Shown here piece by piece: positions 9,369 through 20,070 of a stretch of 64,000 nucleotides of DNA. This DNA is from Rhynchopus euleeides (Eukaryota; Euglenozoa; Diplonemea; Diplonemida; Diplonemidae). The stretch spans positions 1,116,001-1,180,000 of the forward strand of contig OY723253.1 of the NCBI GenBank assembly GCA_963210315.1. The letters are read 5' to 3'. The translations under genes were made by a program, and so were the position numbers. The notes beneath the pieces were generated by a model. It was not told the DNA's origin, made no database searches, and saw only the letters and a list, made by a program, of their open reading frames with translations. Position 1 is the first letter of the stretch. Each line of letters begins with the position of its first letter.

Positions 9369-9468
9369 GACTCCCGCTAGGGGGAGTCAGACTCCCCCTA
9401 GCGGGAGTTGGACTCCCCCTAGTTGAGACTCCCGAAAAGGGTTACCCTACCCCCGCTGGAGTCCACCG
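9369..9468 (+). repeat. 93-100-bp direct repeat, right copy
   Basis: Second copy of the 8617-8709 repeat, directly followed by a short family-R block (ACCGGTTTTACCGG) at 9474-9535. Confidence 0.85.
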
Positions 9469-9622
9469 TGTACCGGTTTTACCGGTCCGCCTGTCCCGCG
9501 TGTCCCATGTCCGGTTACCGGTAAAAAACCGGTACCTGGGACCCCCCGTGTATAAGTCCCCCCCCCTTACCCCCGTGTTTAAGTCCCCCCCTGGGGGTCT
9601 GGCAGGGGGGGGACTTAAACAC

Positions 9623-10287
9623 AGGTGGACCTAAACACGGGGGTGGGCTGGTCTGGAGGGTCATCAGGTGGCCCCTAGGCCCTCCAGGTGCTGTCAGAGT
9701 CGAAAAGTGGGGTGCCAAAAGTCCATCCGGACCGGAATTACCCCCCTACGACAGCAGAGGAAGAGGTCTTCTTGGTCTCCACTGTGCCACCCCCGTGTTT
9801 AAGCCCCCCCTGTGTTTAGGTCCGCCCCCCCCGTGTTTAAGTCCCCCCCGGCCGAAAATCGCCTCCAGGGGGGGGACTTAAACACGGGGGGTCCCAGGTA
9901 TTGTGACAAAGGCCCAGCGGTAAACGAGCGGTAAAAACGGTAAAAAACGGTAAATTCGGTATTTTGGGGTGACCTCCTAAGTCAAAAAACGCATTTTTTG
10001 GGGAAATGCGCCGAGGACCCTCCGGATCGTTTTCTGGGGTTTTTGGGCGATTTTCGGCCATTTTTGGGCATTTTTGGCTGAAATCCGCCAGATGGCCACC
10101 CAAATTTTTTTGAGCTATTTTGGCCAAGTCCCTGCCCGTATGGGCAGAAAAATGGAAATTCGATGACGCGTTTTAGGCCTCAAAACGGGCTCAAAACTCA
10201 GAAATTCCTTTGAAATCGGGCTCAAATATGCAAAATAGGCCCACCCCGGAAAATTTTTTGAAAAGGGTCCCCCTATAGACGGTCACC
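9623..10287 (+). repeat. ~650-bp direct repeat, right copy
   Basis: Right partner of 7546-8188. It is followed by the family-R spacer and the CCGGTTTTACCGG block into which the LINE inserted. Confidence 0.85.
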
Positions 10288-10323
10288 AGAAAACCGCCAA
10301 AAAAGTTTTGAGGGGACACAAAA

Positions 10324-10360
10324 AAACCGGTGCCACCTACCGGTTTTACCGGTCCGCCTG
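10324..10360 (+). repeat. 37-bp target-site duplication, left copy
   Basis: Begins AAACCGGTGCCACCTACCGG and ends GGTCCGCCTG; identical to 15171-15207 on the far side of the LINE. The same sequence occurs once, uninterrupted, at 1166-1202. Confidence 0.9.
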
Positions 10361-10816
10361 TTTTTTTTTAGGAGAGGGGGCCCGGTGCCTGCGCGCGTCC
10401 TGTCGTACTGTGGCTGCTTGGTGGGGCTAGCGCAGCAGGTTCTACTTTTGCTTCTACGGGCTCTTAGCACTGTAACATGAACTACACAAACAACAAAGCT
10501 CTAGGGCAAACAAACCGCGCACTGGCCGGGGTTGAGCTGCGTGGGGCTCCGTGCTGGCGGCATGAACAAGGGGCTGTAGGCAAGTCTACCATTCACAAGG
10601 GGCAGCCCGCTGGTGAGGGGAAAAGGGGGCGAGGTAAAGGGGGGGGGGGGCAGGGGGGGAGAGGCGAAAGCGACTGACAGCGAGGGCGTGGACCGACTCC
10701 GCTGGCGCATTCACCGGAAGAAAGGGGAAGGGGGCACGGGGGTGGGGAACGGGAGGGGGGGGGGGGGAGGGGCGAAAGGAAAGAGGGGGGTAGGGGGGGG
10801 GGGAGCCGACCTACGG

Positions 10817-12076
10817 CTATCTCGCTCCCCTGGCGGCCCTACTCCCCTGGCTCTGGGACCCCTGGGAACTCCGCTGCGAAGACCCCCGCGCCCCTGGCCG
10901 GCTCGCCCGCGCCCGCTTGCCTGCCCGCGCCCTCAGACGACAACAGACCACGTTGTACGCCTCCGCCTGTGAGGCCTTGTCATCCCCCAACTCGGCCCAC
11001 CAAGCCTGAATGGCCCGGAGCGCCGCCTCCTGCTCCTCCTGCGGTCGGTGCACGTCGGGGCAGAACTGCTCCTCCCACTCCCCCACCGTCGTGGCCCCGT
11101 CGTCCTCATCCATCTCCTGACCACGCTGCGGCGATGCCGACTCCCGCTTCCGCTTCGGCTGCGACGACATCGAGGTGGCTGGTGCTTGCGCAGGGTTGGA
11201 GCCTTCCTCGGTGGCGGTCGGGTCGGAGCGGCCGGTGGCCGGGGCGCCGGTGGGTGCAGGAGGGGGATCACCTTCTCGTCGAGGGGGATCACCCTGGTCC
11301 TGCGGCTGCGGGACCCTCGCAGGCGGCTCCTCCGCGTCCCGAGGCCCCAGATCCATACAGGTCTCCCCCTGCTCCACGCATTCCCCACACGCCCTGCAAT
11401 CGCAACCGAAACAACGCCAGTGTTCGACTGCGGTATCCACCGCCTCTGCACAGCGGGCACAGTAAAAGCGGCGGCGCGACGGCTGGGACGGCACCTGGCA
11501 CATGGGGAGGCCCTGCTCCCCCGCTGGACAGCCAGTCCGCCCCAACACCGGCGAGGGGGCGAGGGCAGACACTGCCTCCGCCAGAGGTGGGGGCACCAAA
11601 AGGGGGGTGTAGTGCTTTCCCTGATGCTTGACTCCAAGCACTCCGACGAAAGGCTTCACCCGGGGGCGGTGGACCGTGGGGGGCGCTTGATCAGATAGGA
11701 CCACCACAGCCCACCCCGACCCCAGCGCAAGTCCATGTACTGCTACCTGGTCCGCCCAAGAAGCCTCGTCCCGGCTACCCTCGACTCGCATGGCCGCAGC
11801 CCAGGACTCGCTGTTCGGCTCGGCCCGAGCACAAAGGCCTGGGTCACGTAGCACCGCCTGGACGGCTAGCCTCCGCATGCCCGCCGCCGAGCCTCCCATA
11901 ATGAAAGCCGCCGCATCGAAGAAGCAGTCGCCTGGTGTGAAACGGAACCCCGTGCACTCCTGCATCCCCAAAGACCGTTGCAGCCTGGACAGACCGTCCC
12001 CTCCCCCTGGGGCCCGGCCCTCCAGCAAAGCCTTTGTCAGTGCGGTGCTCGCCGGGGGCGGAGGAGGGGGCTCCGC
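10817..12076 (-). pseudogene. OTU-like cysteine protease module 2 with Cys-rich finger (LINE-encoded)
   Basis: About 419 codons in the same phase as the upstream RT ORF, from which it is separated only by the TAA at 12077-12079. It shows an OTU-type catalytic pattern: GDCFFDAAA (Cys) and, about 100 residues later, GKHYTPLL (His followed by an aromatic residue). A Cys-rich cluster follows (FYCARC, CFGCDCRACGEC), then a Pro/Ser-rich charged tail. The last codons and the stop lie in sequence shared with the 3' untranslated tail. OTU proteases cleave ubiquitin-type linkages (family knowledge); in retrotransposons they may process the polyprotein or oppose host ubiquitin pathways (inference). There is no start codon of its own close to the stop, so it was probably part of one polyprotein. 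Confidence 0.65.
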
Positions 12077-15000
12077 TTACCCCGGCGGATGAGGGGCCAC
12101 CCCTTGGTCCTCGCGTGGCAGAGGTAGTGGCGTGCAGACGCACCTGGTGTCGTCTTCGCCCAGCTCACAGCAGGTCGGGCACACCATCCTCGAGCAGTGA
12201 CCACACTCCCCATGGTGCACGGCCGTGGTGAAGAGCGACGCACAGAACTGACAGCAACCCGGTGACCCCGACACATCCACGCGCCCCGGGATAACCGGGC
12301 CCTGCGGCACCTCGACCTCCACACACTTCGTGTATGTGACCTGTTCCACCACCTGGTCCGGCACCGTGACCGGCTTGAACCCCCCGTCCACGCCGCCCAC
12401 AAAAAGCGCTTGGCATGGTTCACCTGGGGCCACGAGAAGAGGGGGGAGGTTGTCTCTAAAAACCACAGCGTGGACGTCGAGGGCCACCGCCACCCCACGG
12501 AGGGCCACCTGGTCCACGTCTTCGCCACCCCCGGAAGCCAGCATACGCCCCGCCCACTCGTCGGGGTCTGAGAGGAGCAGACGGAGTGTGGGCGCTCGAC
12601 GGACGCACACCACCGCCAGGCGCAGAAGCTTGTCAGCGTCGATGTCAAACCCCAGGTCACACGCCGCGGCCGTCACCGCCACCACCCACGTTGCTGGGGC
12701 CCCCTCCGCCACTGACCCACCCAGGGCGGCGACCTGTTCTGGCATCGTAAGAGCATTACCAAGCCCCTCTGCCAGGTCCTCAATAGCCACTCGCGCCCCT
12801 CCTCGCTTGTCTCTCCACTTTTCGATGACGACAGAGGGGGACGGAGATGTCGGTGCTGCCTCTGCCCGAGGGACCGGGTCCGCCTGGGGCACAGGGCGCT
12901 CCTCATCAGGGTCAATGAACACCTCCCCCTCCCCACGCGAGTCAACCGAGAACCGCATGAAGTGGTCCGGGTTCAGGGGGGCCGCGGCCTCTGTAGCCAA
13001 CGCCGTCCGGCTCACTGCTGCTGGTGATATGGGGCCGCATTCAAGGAGTGTTCGACCCAGGATGTGGCTGTACGCGCTACTCACTCTGGTGGCGTGGCTC
13101 TGGGTGACCAGAACCCTGCTTCGCCCCGTCCGTTCTGCTGCTAGGCGGCCCAGCTTGCCGAAAACCTGGTGCGCCGACGGCCCCAGACCCCCGAAAGCCT
13201 CCATCGCAAAGGCCGCGAAAATCTGGCCAGATCTCCTGCAGGGATCACGATACCTCCTGTTCTTCTCTGCCTCCCCCGCTGCCGCCGCCGCTCCAGTAAA
13301 CCTCGCAGCAGCTTGGACCACGGAAGCCGCGAGGGGATTGCGGATCGTCACGTCGATGACCCGCGGCCACACCCGGCGAGTGACAATGTCCCCGGGGCGC
13401 TCCTGGGAGTCCGGAAGGATGTGGAGCGTCTCCATCTCGGGGCTCGTACCCGCTTCCACCGCGAGCCTGTACAGGCTGTCCCGCACGACATCGTGACGCC
13501 GAGTGGGCCCACCCCCCACCCTACAGTTCAGCGCGTGGGTGCCGTGCGTGTCCATCTCTTGCCCACACCTGCCGCACTTGGCGTCTGGCTCGAAGAGGGA
13601 GATGCCCAGCCTGTGCCGCGTCACCACAACCATTTCCTCTCCCCCGACACGCGTCTCTTCCGTCAGCTTGCCCGCATACGTGGCCCCTGCATGAGGGAGT
13701 GACAGGGACCGGTACCTGGCTCTGTCACTGGCGTCTGCCCGCTCGTGCAAGTCTCGGTGGTGAACGTCGATGATGGCCAGGGAGAGGTCCTTCTGTTTCA
13801 CCATCTCCGTGGGGCGGGACTCCGAATCCACAGCATCCCCCTCGCTCACGTCGTTGTTGTAGGCCGAGCTCAGGGTGTGCCACGCCGCCGTATCCCAGGT
13901 GAACTCCTTGTCCGACTCCCGACATAACAGATACCCGTTCTGCATGGAAGCCATCGCTGCGGCGTGCCAGTGCTCCGTAGAACGGCGTATACCGAGCCCA
14001 CCCACCCGGACCGGCAGCGTCGCCTGTCGCATGGCGTCGTCCGGGAGAGTGTCGTCCGCCAGGCAGAGGATACGAGTCAGGCACTTCTCGACCGCCGCAT
14101 CGCTCTTCGCCAGGTATTCCGTCGCACCCCTATGTCCCAGTGCACGCATGTAGAACACCAGGCGCGCGAAACCCTCGCAATGCCGGAGGAGAGCAAGGGC
14201 CACTTGCCTGTCTTCGAGCGTCGCCAACGCCTCAAGGTAAGGCGCGAATTCAGCCAGCTTCTCGTCCATGTAGCGCTCGCAGAACTCTCGCGACCCTATG
14301 GGCGTGCCCAGGAGGGTGAAATCGCCCCCCTCACGGTACACCACTCCCGGCTTGTCAGTCTCATCAGGGAGGCGAAGAAGGAACCCTTGCGCTTCAAGCT
14401 CGGTCTTCGAGAGGCGGTTGAGGTCGATAAGCTCACACTTGTCCAGCTTGACCTCCAACCCCTTCTCCTTGCTCCACTTCACCACGAAATCCAGCGCCTC
14501 CTTCACGACTCCCGCTGGCCCCATCAGCACGCCGTCGTCCAGGTAGAAGACACTACCTCCACACCCTGCGAAGTGCCCGACCAGCATCTCAGCTAGCTCT
14601 TTAATGGCTAGGGAGAAAAGAAGTGGTCCGAGGGGGTCCCCCTGCTGAACTCCACACGTGGACTGGAAGACGTGCCCACTGTACGATAGTGTGGAGGGGG
14701 ACCCGTAGCACCACTGTGCGAAAGGGAGGAGGCCCGGGATGTCTCGTTCAACCACCTCTAGGAACGCCTCCCGGTGGACAGAGTTGAACGCGTTCTTGAA
14801 ATCGATTTTAAGAACGACAGCATCCCGGGGCCCACCACCTGCGGCTGTCGCCTTGGCGCGCTCCGCCCACTGTGCCACCACCGCTACACCCGCCTCGAGT
14901 CCCCGTTGAACTGCGACGCCCACCTGCTTCCCTTTCATCAGGATGCGCCGTGCTGCGTCTTTATGGCGAGTGGAGAGCAGCTTGGCGGTTAGCCTCCTCA

Positions 15001-15170
15001 GAGTCTCACCGCACGCTATCGGTCGCACATCACCGTCGCTCTTCTTCAAGGCGGTGAGCTTGGCGCCTGCCAGGATCGGCATGATCTCCTGCGGAGCCCT
15101 GCCTGACGCCATCAGGTTCACCACCTGTGTGAGCCACGCCAACGGCTTCGCCCCTGCCGCGTCTTTACAT
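12077..15170 (-). pseudogene. LINE reverse transcriptase with restriction-like endonuclease and degenerate OTU module 1
   Basis: About 1,030 codons, open from the truncated 5' end. The RT is recognisable by RPIACGETLRRLTAK, motif A KIDFKNAFNS, motif B GVQQGDPLGPLLFSLAI and the catalytic FYLDDG. After the thumb comes a CGRCGQ...H...C knuckle, then a restriction-like endonuclease with RPGDIV, VIDVTI and an AEKNRRY segment, in the order known from R2/NeSL-like LINEs. The C-terminal third looks like an OTU-like domain (CDLGF, LLRLAVVCVRR, DEWAGRM) that has GGFKPV where the catalytic His would be, followed by a cysteine cluster (CCQFC, CGHC, CPTCC, CVC). The frame ends in TAA at 12077, just before module 2. 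Confidence 0.85.
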
Positions 15171-15207
15171 AAACCGGTGCCACCTACCGGTTTTACCGGT
15201 CCGCCTG
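15171..15207 (+). repeat. 37-bp target-site duplication, right copy
   Basis: Identical to 10324-10360. It continues into a shortened family-R copy to about 15325 (GTGACAAAGGCCCAGCGG block included). Confidence 0.9.
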
Positions 15208-15325
15208 TCCCGCGTGTCCCATGTCCGGTTACCGGTAAAAAACCGGTATTGTGACAAAGGCCCAGCGGTAAACGAGCGGTAAAAACGGTAAAAACGGTAA
15301 ATTCGGTATTTTGGGGTGACCTCCT

Positions 15326-16589
15326 TAGAACTATATAACTAGCAAGGGAGGCGGGGAAGAGGAGAGGGAGTGGCTGGGCGAGCGATCCGACGAGGACAAG
15401 AGGGAGGTGAAGGCAGGGTGGGTGGGCGGGTGGGTGGCAGCTCTGCGGTGCGGTGCGCTGTGGGGCGTTATTTTGTCCCGCCACCCCATGGTTGTCCCCC
15501 CCACCCCCCACCCCTCTTACCTTCATGGACACAGAGGCGGAGAGGACAGAGGCAGGGCAGCACCTCACGCCTCCCACCAATAGCGGGCTGTGCGATGCAT
15601 GATTTGTCGCTCTGCAAGCCAAAAAAGCCCCCCCCCCCCTCCCAACCCACCCCAGGGTCTGTGGTAACCTGGGATACAACAACCCTCCGAGGCTGCCAAT
15701 CTACCCCCCTCCCCCCCACACCACTCGTATACATTACAGCGCGCACATATGGCAGCAGCGCAACCACCCCCACTTCCCGCCTGCCCCTTCCCGAATCTAG
15801 AGACAGCCCAGATGTGATGTTCGTTTGGTGGTGTTTGTTTGTGTGCTCGTGACCCTGTATGGAGCGTGAAAGACGTGCACTGGGAACAGTCTCCTTTGGC
15901 TCGGCTCGGAATTGATGATCGTTTAAAGAAATCATCGGAGTAAGCTACAAGGAATCATCGAAGCGGGTGATAAGAAAGGGTGTGTGCGTGGAGAGACATT
16001 TTGCACACATATTGAACATGAAGGGAGGGTGCGTCACTTTTCCCGATTTGTTGACAGACTTGTCTGGCTTGGGTGGACATACACGCATGTATTGGTTTGT
16101 CGTAGTGTAGAACGCACCGAACAACTGATACAGCTGTGCCCACCACTGGACAATGTGCCGGGTTCTAGTGGGACTCGGTAGGGACAGGTCAGCAACCCAC
16201 TCTTCAGAGACAGCCGAGACAACCACTCTCTCACCAGCCACACACATGTGAAAAAGGTGTGAAGGTCATGATCAGGGTAAAAGATAGGGTTCCGGGCTGC
16301 GCGCCGAAAACCGGGGGTAATCGGGGGTAAAATTTCAGCCATTTCCCCAAATGGAAGGGCTTTCCCTTCCCACAACACCCCACCCCACGCCACTCAACTG
16401 GGATGGGCAGGGTGGCTCCTCTGCGGGTGACTGACTTCGCCGCCGCTGCCAGGTCCGAGAGGAGCGCGCTCCTTCTTGGCGTCAACGCGAAGGAGCCAGT
16501 CGATGAGGAAGGCGTTCTTGAGAGCGTGGTGGTGGTGAAAGCACCGCAGGTTGCCCTGCTTGCAGACTTGGTTCTGGACATGCACAGGC
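15326..16589. other. Intergenic sequence, no gene recognised
   Basis: Low-complexity G-rich and C-rich stretches (15340-15500, 15625-15720) followed by unique-looking sequence. The T-rich region 15900-16300 contains no ORF with a recognisable domain. A minus-strand frame at 16394-16690, containing DYMRRATMEQNQLF and NAFLIDWLLRVDAKK, looks protein-like but is interrupted by one of the GC-rich 50-bp repeats; it may be a broken gene fragment that I cannot identify. Confidence 0.4.
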
Positions 16590-17460
16590 CAGAGGGGGGG
16601 TCTGGGGGGCGGAGCCCCCCAGCCGCCGGAGGCCACGGTAGTGAACAGCTGATTCTGCTCCATAGTCGCACGCCGCATGTAGTCAACGTGCACCTTGTGC
16701 TCAACAGGTTCATCGGGCTAACGCCTGGGGCAGGGCACTGTGCTCTTGGCCCCGGCCTCCTCTGGCCAAAAAGTACCCTGGAATAGTACCCGGACAGAAT
16801 CTCAGAAAAATCAGAGCATATTATAGGGGGTCTAAACTGAGGCGATCCCTCACATTTAAGGAAAAAAAAAAGATTTCCGGGAAAAATCCGGGGGGTGGAA
16901 AACTGGCGGCGGCTGGGCAGCCTCGCAGATGAGAGTGGACTCATGCCCACAGACTGCGAGCAACTTACCCGACCGTTTTTCTGTCCAGTTTCTTTGTCAA
17001 ACCCCGAGAAAACGCAGGCCGCGAAGGGACGGACGTTCACTACCGTGGCCTCCGGCGGCTGGGGGGCTCCGCCCCCCAGACCCCCCCTGTGCTGTATACC
17101 TGTCTTGTACCCAAACCTTTGAGGTTACATCAGAGAATGGAATGCAGACCATCAGACCCTCAGTAGCCTCAGGAGGACGCAGCCAGCTCATGCAGAATCT
17201 GTGCACCTGCAAGGAACAGATGTTCACTACCGTGGCCTCCGGCGGCTGGGGGGCTCCGCCCCCCAGACCCCCCCTGTGCTGTATCATCAGGGAATGGATG
17301 CAGCCCACCCTGTGTAGCCCCAGGAGGATGCAGCCGGCTCATGCAGAATCTGTACCCACGCAAGGAACAGTCCGGAATCTGTCCGCCCGGAAGGAACAGA
17401 TGTTCACTACCGTGGCCTCCGGCGGCTGGGGGGCTCCGCCCCCCAGACCCCCCGTGGCAT
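16590..17460. repeat. GC-rich ~50-bp repeat, four copies
   Basis: The motif contains CCGTGGCCTCCGGCGGCTGG followed by GGGCTCCGCCCCCCAGACCC, which folds into a GC hairpin. Three copies lie in the same direction at about 17036-17090, 17222-17280 and 17401-17455 (spacing 180-190 bp); one lies inverted at 16592-16648. The intervening sequence is also partly repeated (AAGGAACAG(A)TGTTCACTACC, GATGCAGCC). One frame of each copy reads ASGGWGAPPPRPP, but this is unlikely to be coding. Confidence 0.85.
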
Positions 17461-18001
17461 GTGCCTGTATGCATACAAGTCCTTGCGCGTCCGATCGGTC
17501 CCGAAATCCATTTTTTGGACTAACCTCCGGCACCCGAGGCTGGACCCGAGCACGGATCCCTGAGAGAGGAACCGGGAGGTGACCCATTCAGTACAAGACT
17601 CGCTTGCCGGGGGGTCCGTCAAAAAATCGGGGAACGCCTCACATTTAAGCCCAAATGAGCGTAGATTTCGCCCCTATAAAATGCCCTGAGAAAAATCCCG
17701 GTGAAAAAAAAAAAGAGGCACCCCCGGTTTTTCGGGGCAAAATCTCAAAAACCGGGGCTAAGCCCCGTTTTTCATAACAGTATCTTAAACACTGGTCATG
17801 ATCCATATGGGTCAGGTGCATCACTCAAAGCTGGCAAACACACGCACGCCCTCCCTCCACTCAGACGCCTGGTCTGAGTGGGCTTTCCGGAGGGTGCAAA
17901 TACAAATGTAGCAATGATGAGGCCACACAGCGCGGAATGATCTCCTTGACAACGGCTAGTCTCATGGCACATTGTTTTGAACAGCAGATGATGCACACAC
18001 C
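17461..18001. other. Intergenic sequence, no gene recognised
   Basis: Mixed sequence with A-runs near 17705 and an imperfect inverted block AAACCGGGGCTAAGCCCCG near 17750-17770. No coding potential that I can support. It leads up to the TCAATG duplication of the TIR element. Confidence 0.5.
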
Positions 18002-18017
18002 TCAATGCATACATCGG

Positions 18018-18320
18018 GCGTTATTGCGTTACCAGTAACGGTAATACCGTTATTTTTTCGGTAAAATAACTTACCGTTAATAACGTTCCAGAACGGCCGA
18101 ATAACGTTATCCGAAAATCGGTAACGTTATTTTTCCGCGTTATACCGTTATCGATAACGGTAATACCGTTATTACCGTTATCAGGAACGGTAATAACGGT
18201 AATAACGTTATCGGTAACGTTATTACCGTTATTACCGTTATCGGTAACGGTAATACCGTTATCAGTAACGGTAATAACGTTATCGGTAACGTTATTACCG
18301 GTAATACCGCGTTATTTTCG
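18018..18320. repeat. Array of overlapping CGTTA/TAACG palindromes
   Basis: Roughly 300 bp made almost entirely of GGTAATA, CGTTAT and TAACGG units in alternating directions, e.g. CGGTAATAACGTTATCGG. The array can pair with itself in many registers. Part of it is the left TIR of the surrounding element; the matching right end is shorter (19990-20055). Confidence 0.9.
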
Positions 18321-18329
18321 GTATTTTTG

Positions 18330-18850
18330 GGCAACTTCTATAGGGGGACCCTTTTCGAATTTTTTTTTCGGGGTGGCCAGAATGGGCTGTTTTAGGCTAT
18401 TTGAGGCCATTTTCGAGCAAATTTTTGGGTTTAGAGCCACGCAAAGGGTCTAAAATGGGCATGCCAATCTCAAAAAATGCTCAAAATTCCGAGAGATTTC
18501 AGATTTTTCGAATTTTTTGACCGAGAAAATTCTGACCCCAAAATGTGGTCCTTGTGGTCTGGAACTGTCCGTTGTCGAAGGAATTGGTGAAAAAATCGTG
18601 ATTTTTGGCCTCTGGATCACCCATGCCGTCCCAAAAATCAAGCAAAAGAGGTTTGGTAGGTGCATTTTTGGGTGAACATGAGCCATTTGCGCCAACCTGC
18701 TTGATTTCACCCGAAAATCGGAATCCGTTGAATATGGTTTCTGATGAAAATGTGAAAATTTTCGACCTTCTTCGCAGTTTTTTCCACTTCCTTGCCCCAT
18801 CTTTCCCACCCAAAATCGAAGTACCGTAAATGGTGTTGTTGAAAGGTCCA
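18330..18850 (-). repeat. Diverged inverted family-R-like repeat
   Basis: Contains TCTATAGGGGGACCCTTTTC, the complement of the family-R end, then TTTTAGGC and further blocks. In inverse orientation it resembles 58960-59215 inside the other large TIR element, including the adjoining block around CCTTGTGGTCTGGAAC. Divergence is considerable, so these look like old relatives rather than recent copies. Confidence 0.6.
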
Positions 18851-20070
18851 AATTGCGTTGGTTGTGCGTAGTTCTGCCGAAGTCGTGCACACGTTGTGCG
18901 TAGTGCGTGTAACGCCATTTGTGACCAAAATGTATATTTCCTGCACCCGAGCGTTGACGCTTCCAGACACCCTTACAAACCCACTTGCCTGATGAAGGGG
19001 GTGGTGTGTAGAGCACGTTTGGCAGGGCTGAATGACACTTTCCGCGCGAAGGTCGTGTGCGTAATAAAACAACGGTCCGAGGGCCGGAGGCCCGAGGCCT
19101 TTTTTTACCTGCACGAGGGTGCAATTGAGTCCGATACGGGGTGCAGATGATGGTTTCTTGCACAACCCAGTCATGTTTTGCACAGCACGACGAACTCGGA
19201 AATTCCTCATATTTGCACTCCAGCTACCATATTTGCATTCCAGGTCTCATATTTGCACTGGTGCAAATATGGGACCTGGAGTGCGTGCAAATAATGACTG
19301 GGGGGTGCAAGAAAGTTCAAATTGCGTAGTTCCTGCGTACTTCGTGCGTAGCCCGAGCGTACTTTGGGTAGTTCGTGCGTATATTGTGCGAAGCATTTTT
19401 GACAGCACCAGTAAACGGACTTTTGGAACGTAAATATTTTAGAACGGGCCGGGAAAAAATGGGCACGTCGCTACTTCGCGCTACTTCGTCGCTCGTAACG
19501 AGTAAAAATATCAGGTGGTTTTTACTCCGCCAATGTGAGTTGTGCGGGTGTATTCCTGAAGGATTCACTTCTGCGTCCACACTGAGTGATTTTGGAGTGA
19601 TTTTCACTCCAAATTTCACTCCAGGAACATTGGATACTGCAAGGTTGCAGGGGTTTCTGCAGCATTTGCCTTGAAAAAGCCAAAAAACATGATTTTTTCA
19701 CGAAACTCGACATGTCCGTGCGTTATTATCCAAAAAATGGTCCCAGCCGGGCCAGGGGGGTATTCTGGTGCCATCTCCACCAAAAACTACACCATCCGCC
19801 CGCAAAATTGTCCGAATAACGCAAGTTTTCATGAAAATAACGGAAAAATAACGCGTTATTTTTGGAGAAAACGTTTTCCAATTTTTTGACATCACGGAGT
19901 GGCCCCCTGGAGTGATATTTTACCCAAGAAAATTCTTTTAGGGGGGGTAGGGACCCGAGTTTCGGGTCAGATTCACCGGGAAATGCTGCCTTTTTTGGGG
20001 TCAAAAAATAACGCAAAAATAACGTTATTACCGTTACTGGTAACGGAATAACGCCCAATGTATGTCAATG

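Larger units (their letters stand above)
10361..15170 (-). mobile_element. LINE-type retrotransposon with restriction-like endonuclease and OTU modules, 5'-truncated
   Basis: 4.8 kb on the minus strand, bounded by a 37-bp duplication. The 3' end is a T-run on the plus strand (10361-10369), i.e. a poly(A) tail, preceded by a C-rich 3' untranslated region shared with the fragment at 1437-1915. The 5' end (15170) enters the RT frame with no start codon, so the element is 5'-truncated as is usual after target-primed reverse transcription. The coding part reads RT, zinc knuckle, restriction-like endonuclease, OTU-like module 1, TAA, OTU-like module 2, all in one phase. Confidence 0.9.
18008..20064. 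mobile_element. 2.06-kb TIR element with 6-bp target duplication
   Basis: The ends are inverted copies over roughly 55 bp: left CATACATCGGGCGTTATTGC, right (as complement) CATACATTGGGCGTTATTCC, both continuing GTTACCAGTAACGGTAATA and CGTTATTTTT. The direct repeat TCAATG flanks it (18002-18007 and 20065-20070). No transposase-like ORF lies inside, so it is non-autonomous. The interior holds a palindromic TAACG array near the left end, a diverged inverted family-R-like block (18335-18500), and the GCGTTGACGCTTC/TGATGAAGG module shared with the insertion at 4687-5582. Confidence 0.85.

Noticed and set aside
7546..10287. LTR retrotransposon with 650-bp LTRs
   Set aside because: No TG...CA ends, no primer-binding site, no pol ORF in the 1.43-kb interior and no target duplication; kept only as direct repeats.
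15326..15682. Start of the LINE RT protein at the upstream end of the open frame (15682)
   Set aside because: The frame crosses the 37-bp duplication at 15171-15207 into the family-R repeat; codons beyond 15170 are flanking DNA, so the element is truncated there.
16231..17040. 269-codon minus-strand frame
   Set aside because: It runs through the GC-rich 50-bp repeat and unrelated sequence and has no coherent domain.
18018..18320. CRISPR-like array
   Set aside because: The units are palindromes without unique spacers, in a eukaryotic TIR element; likewise 56640-57290.
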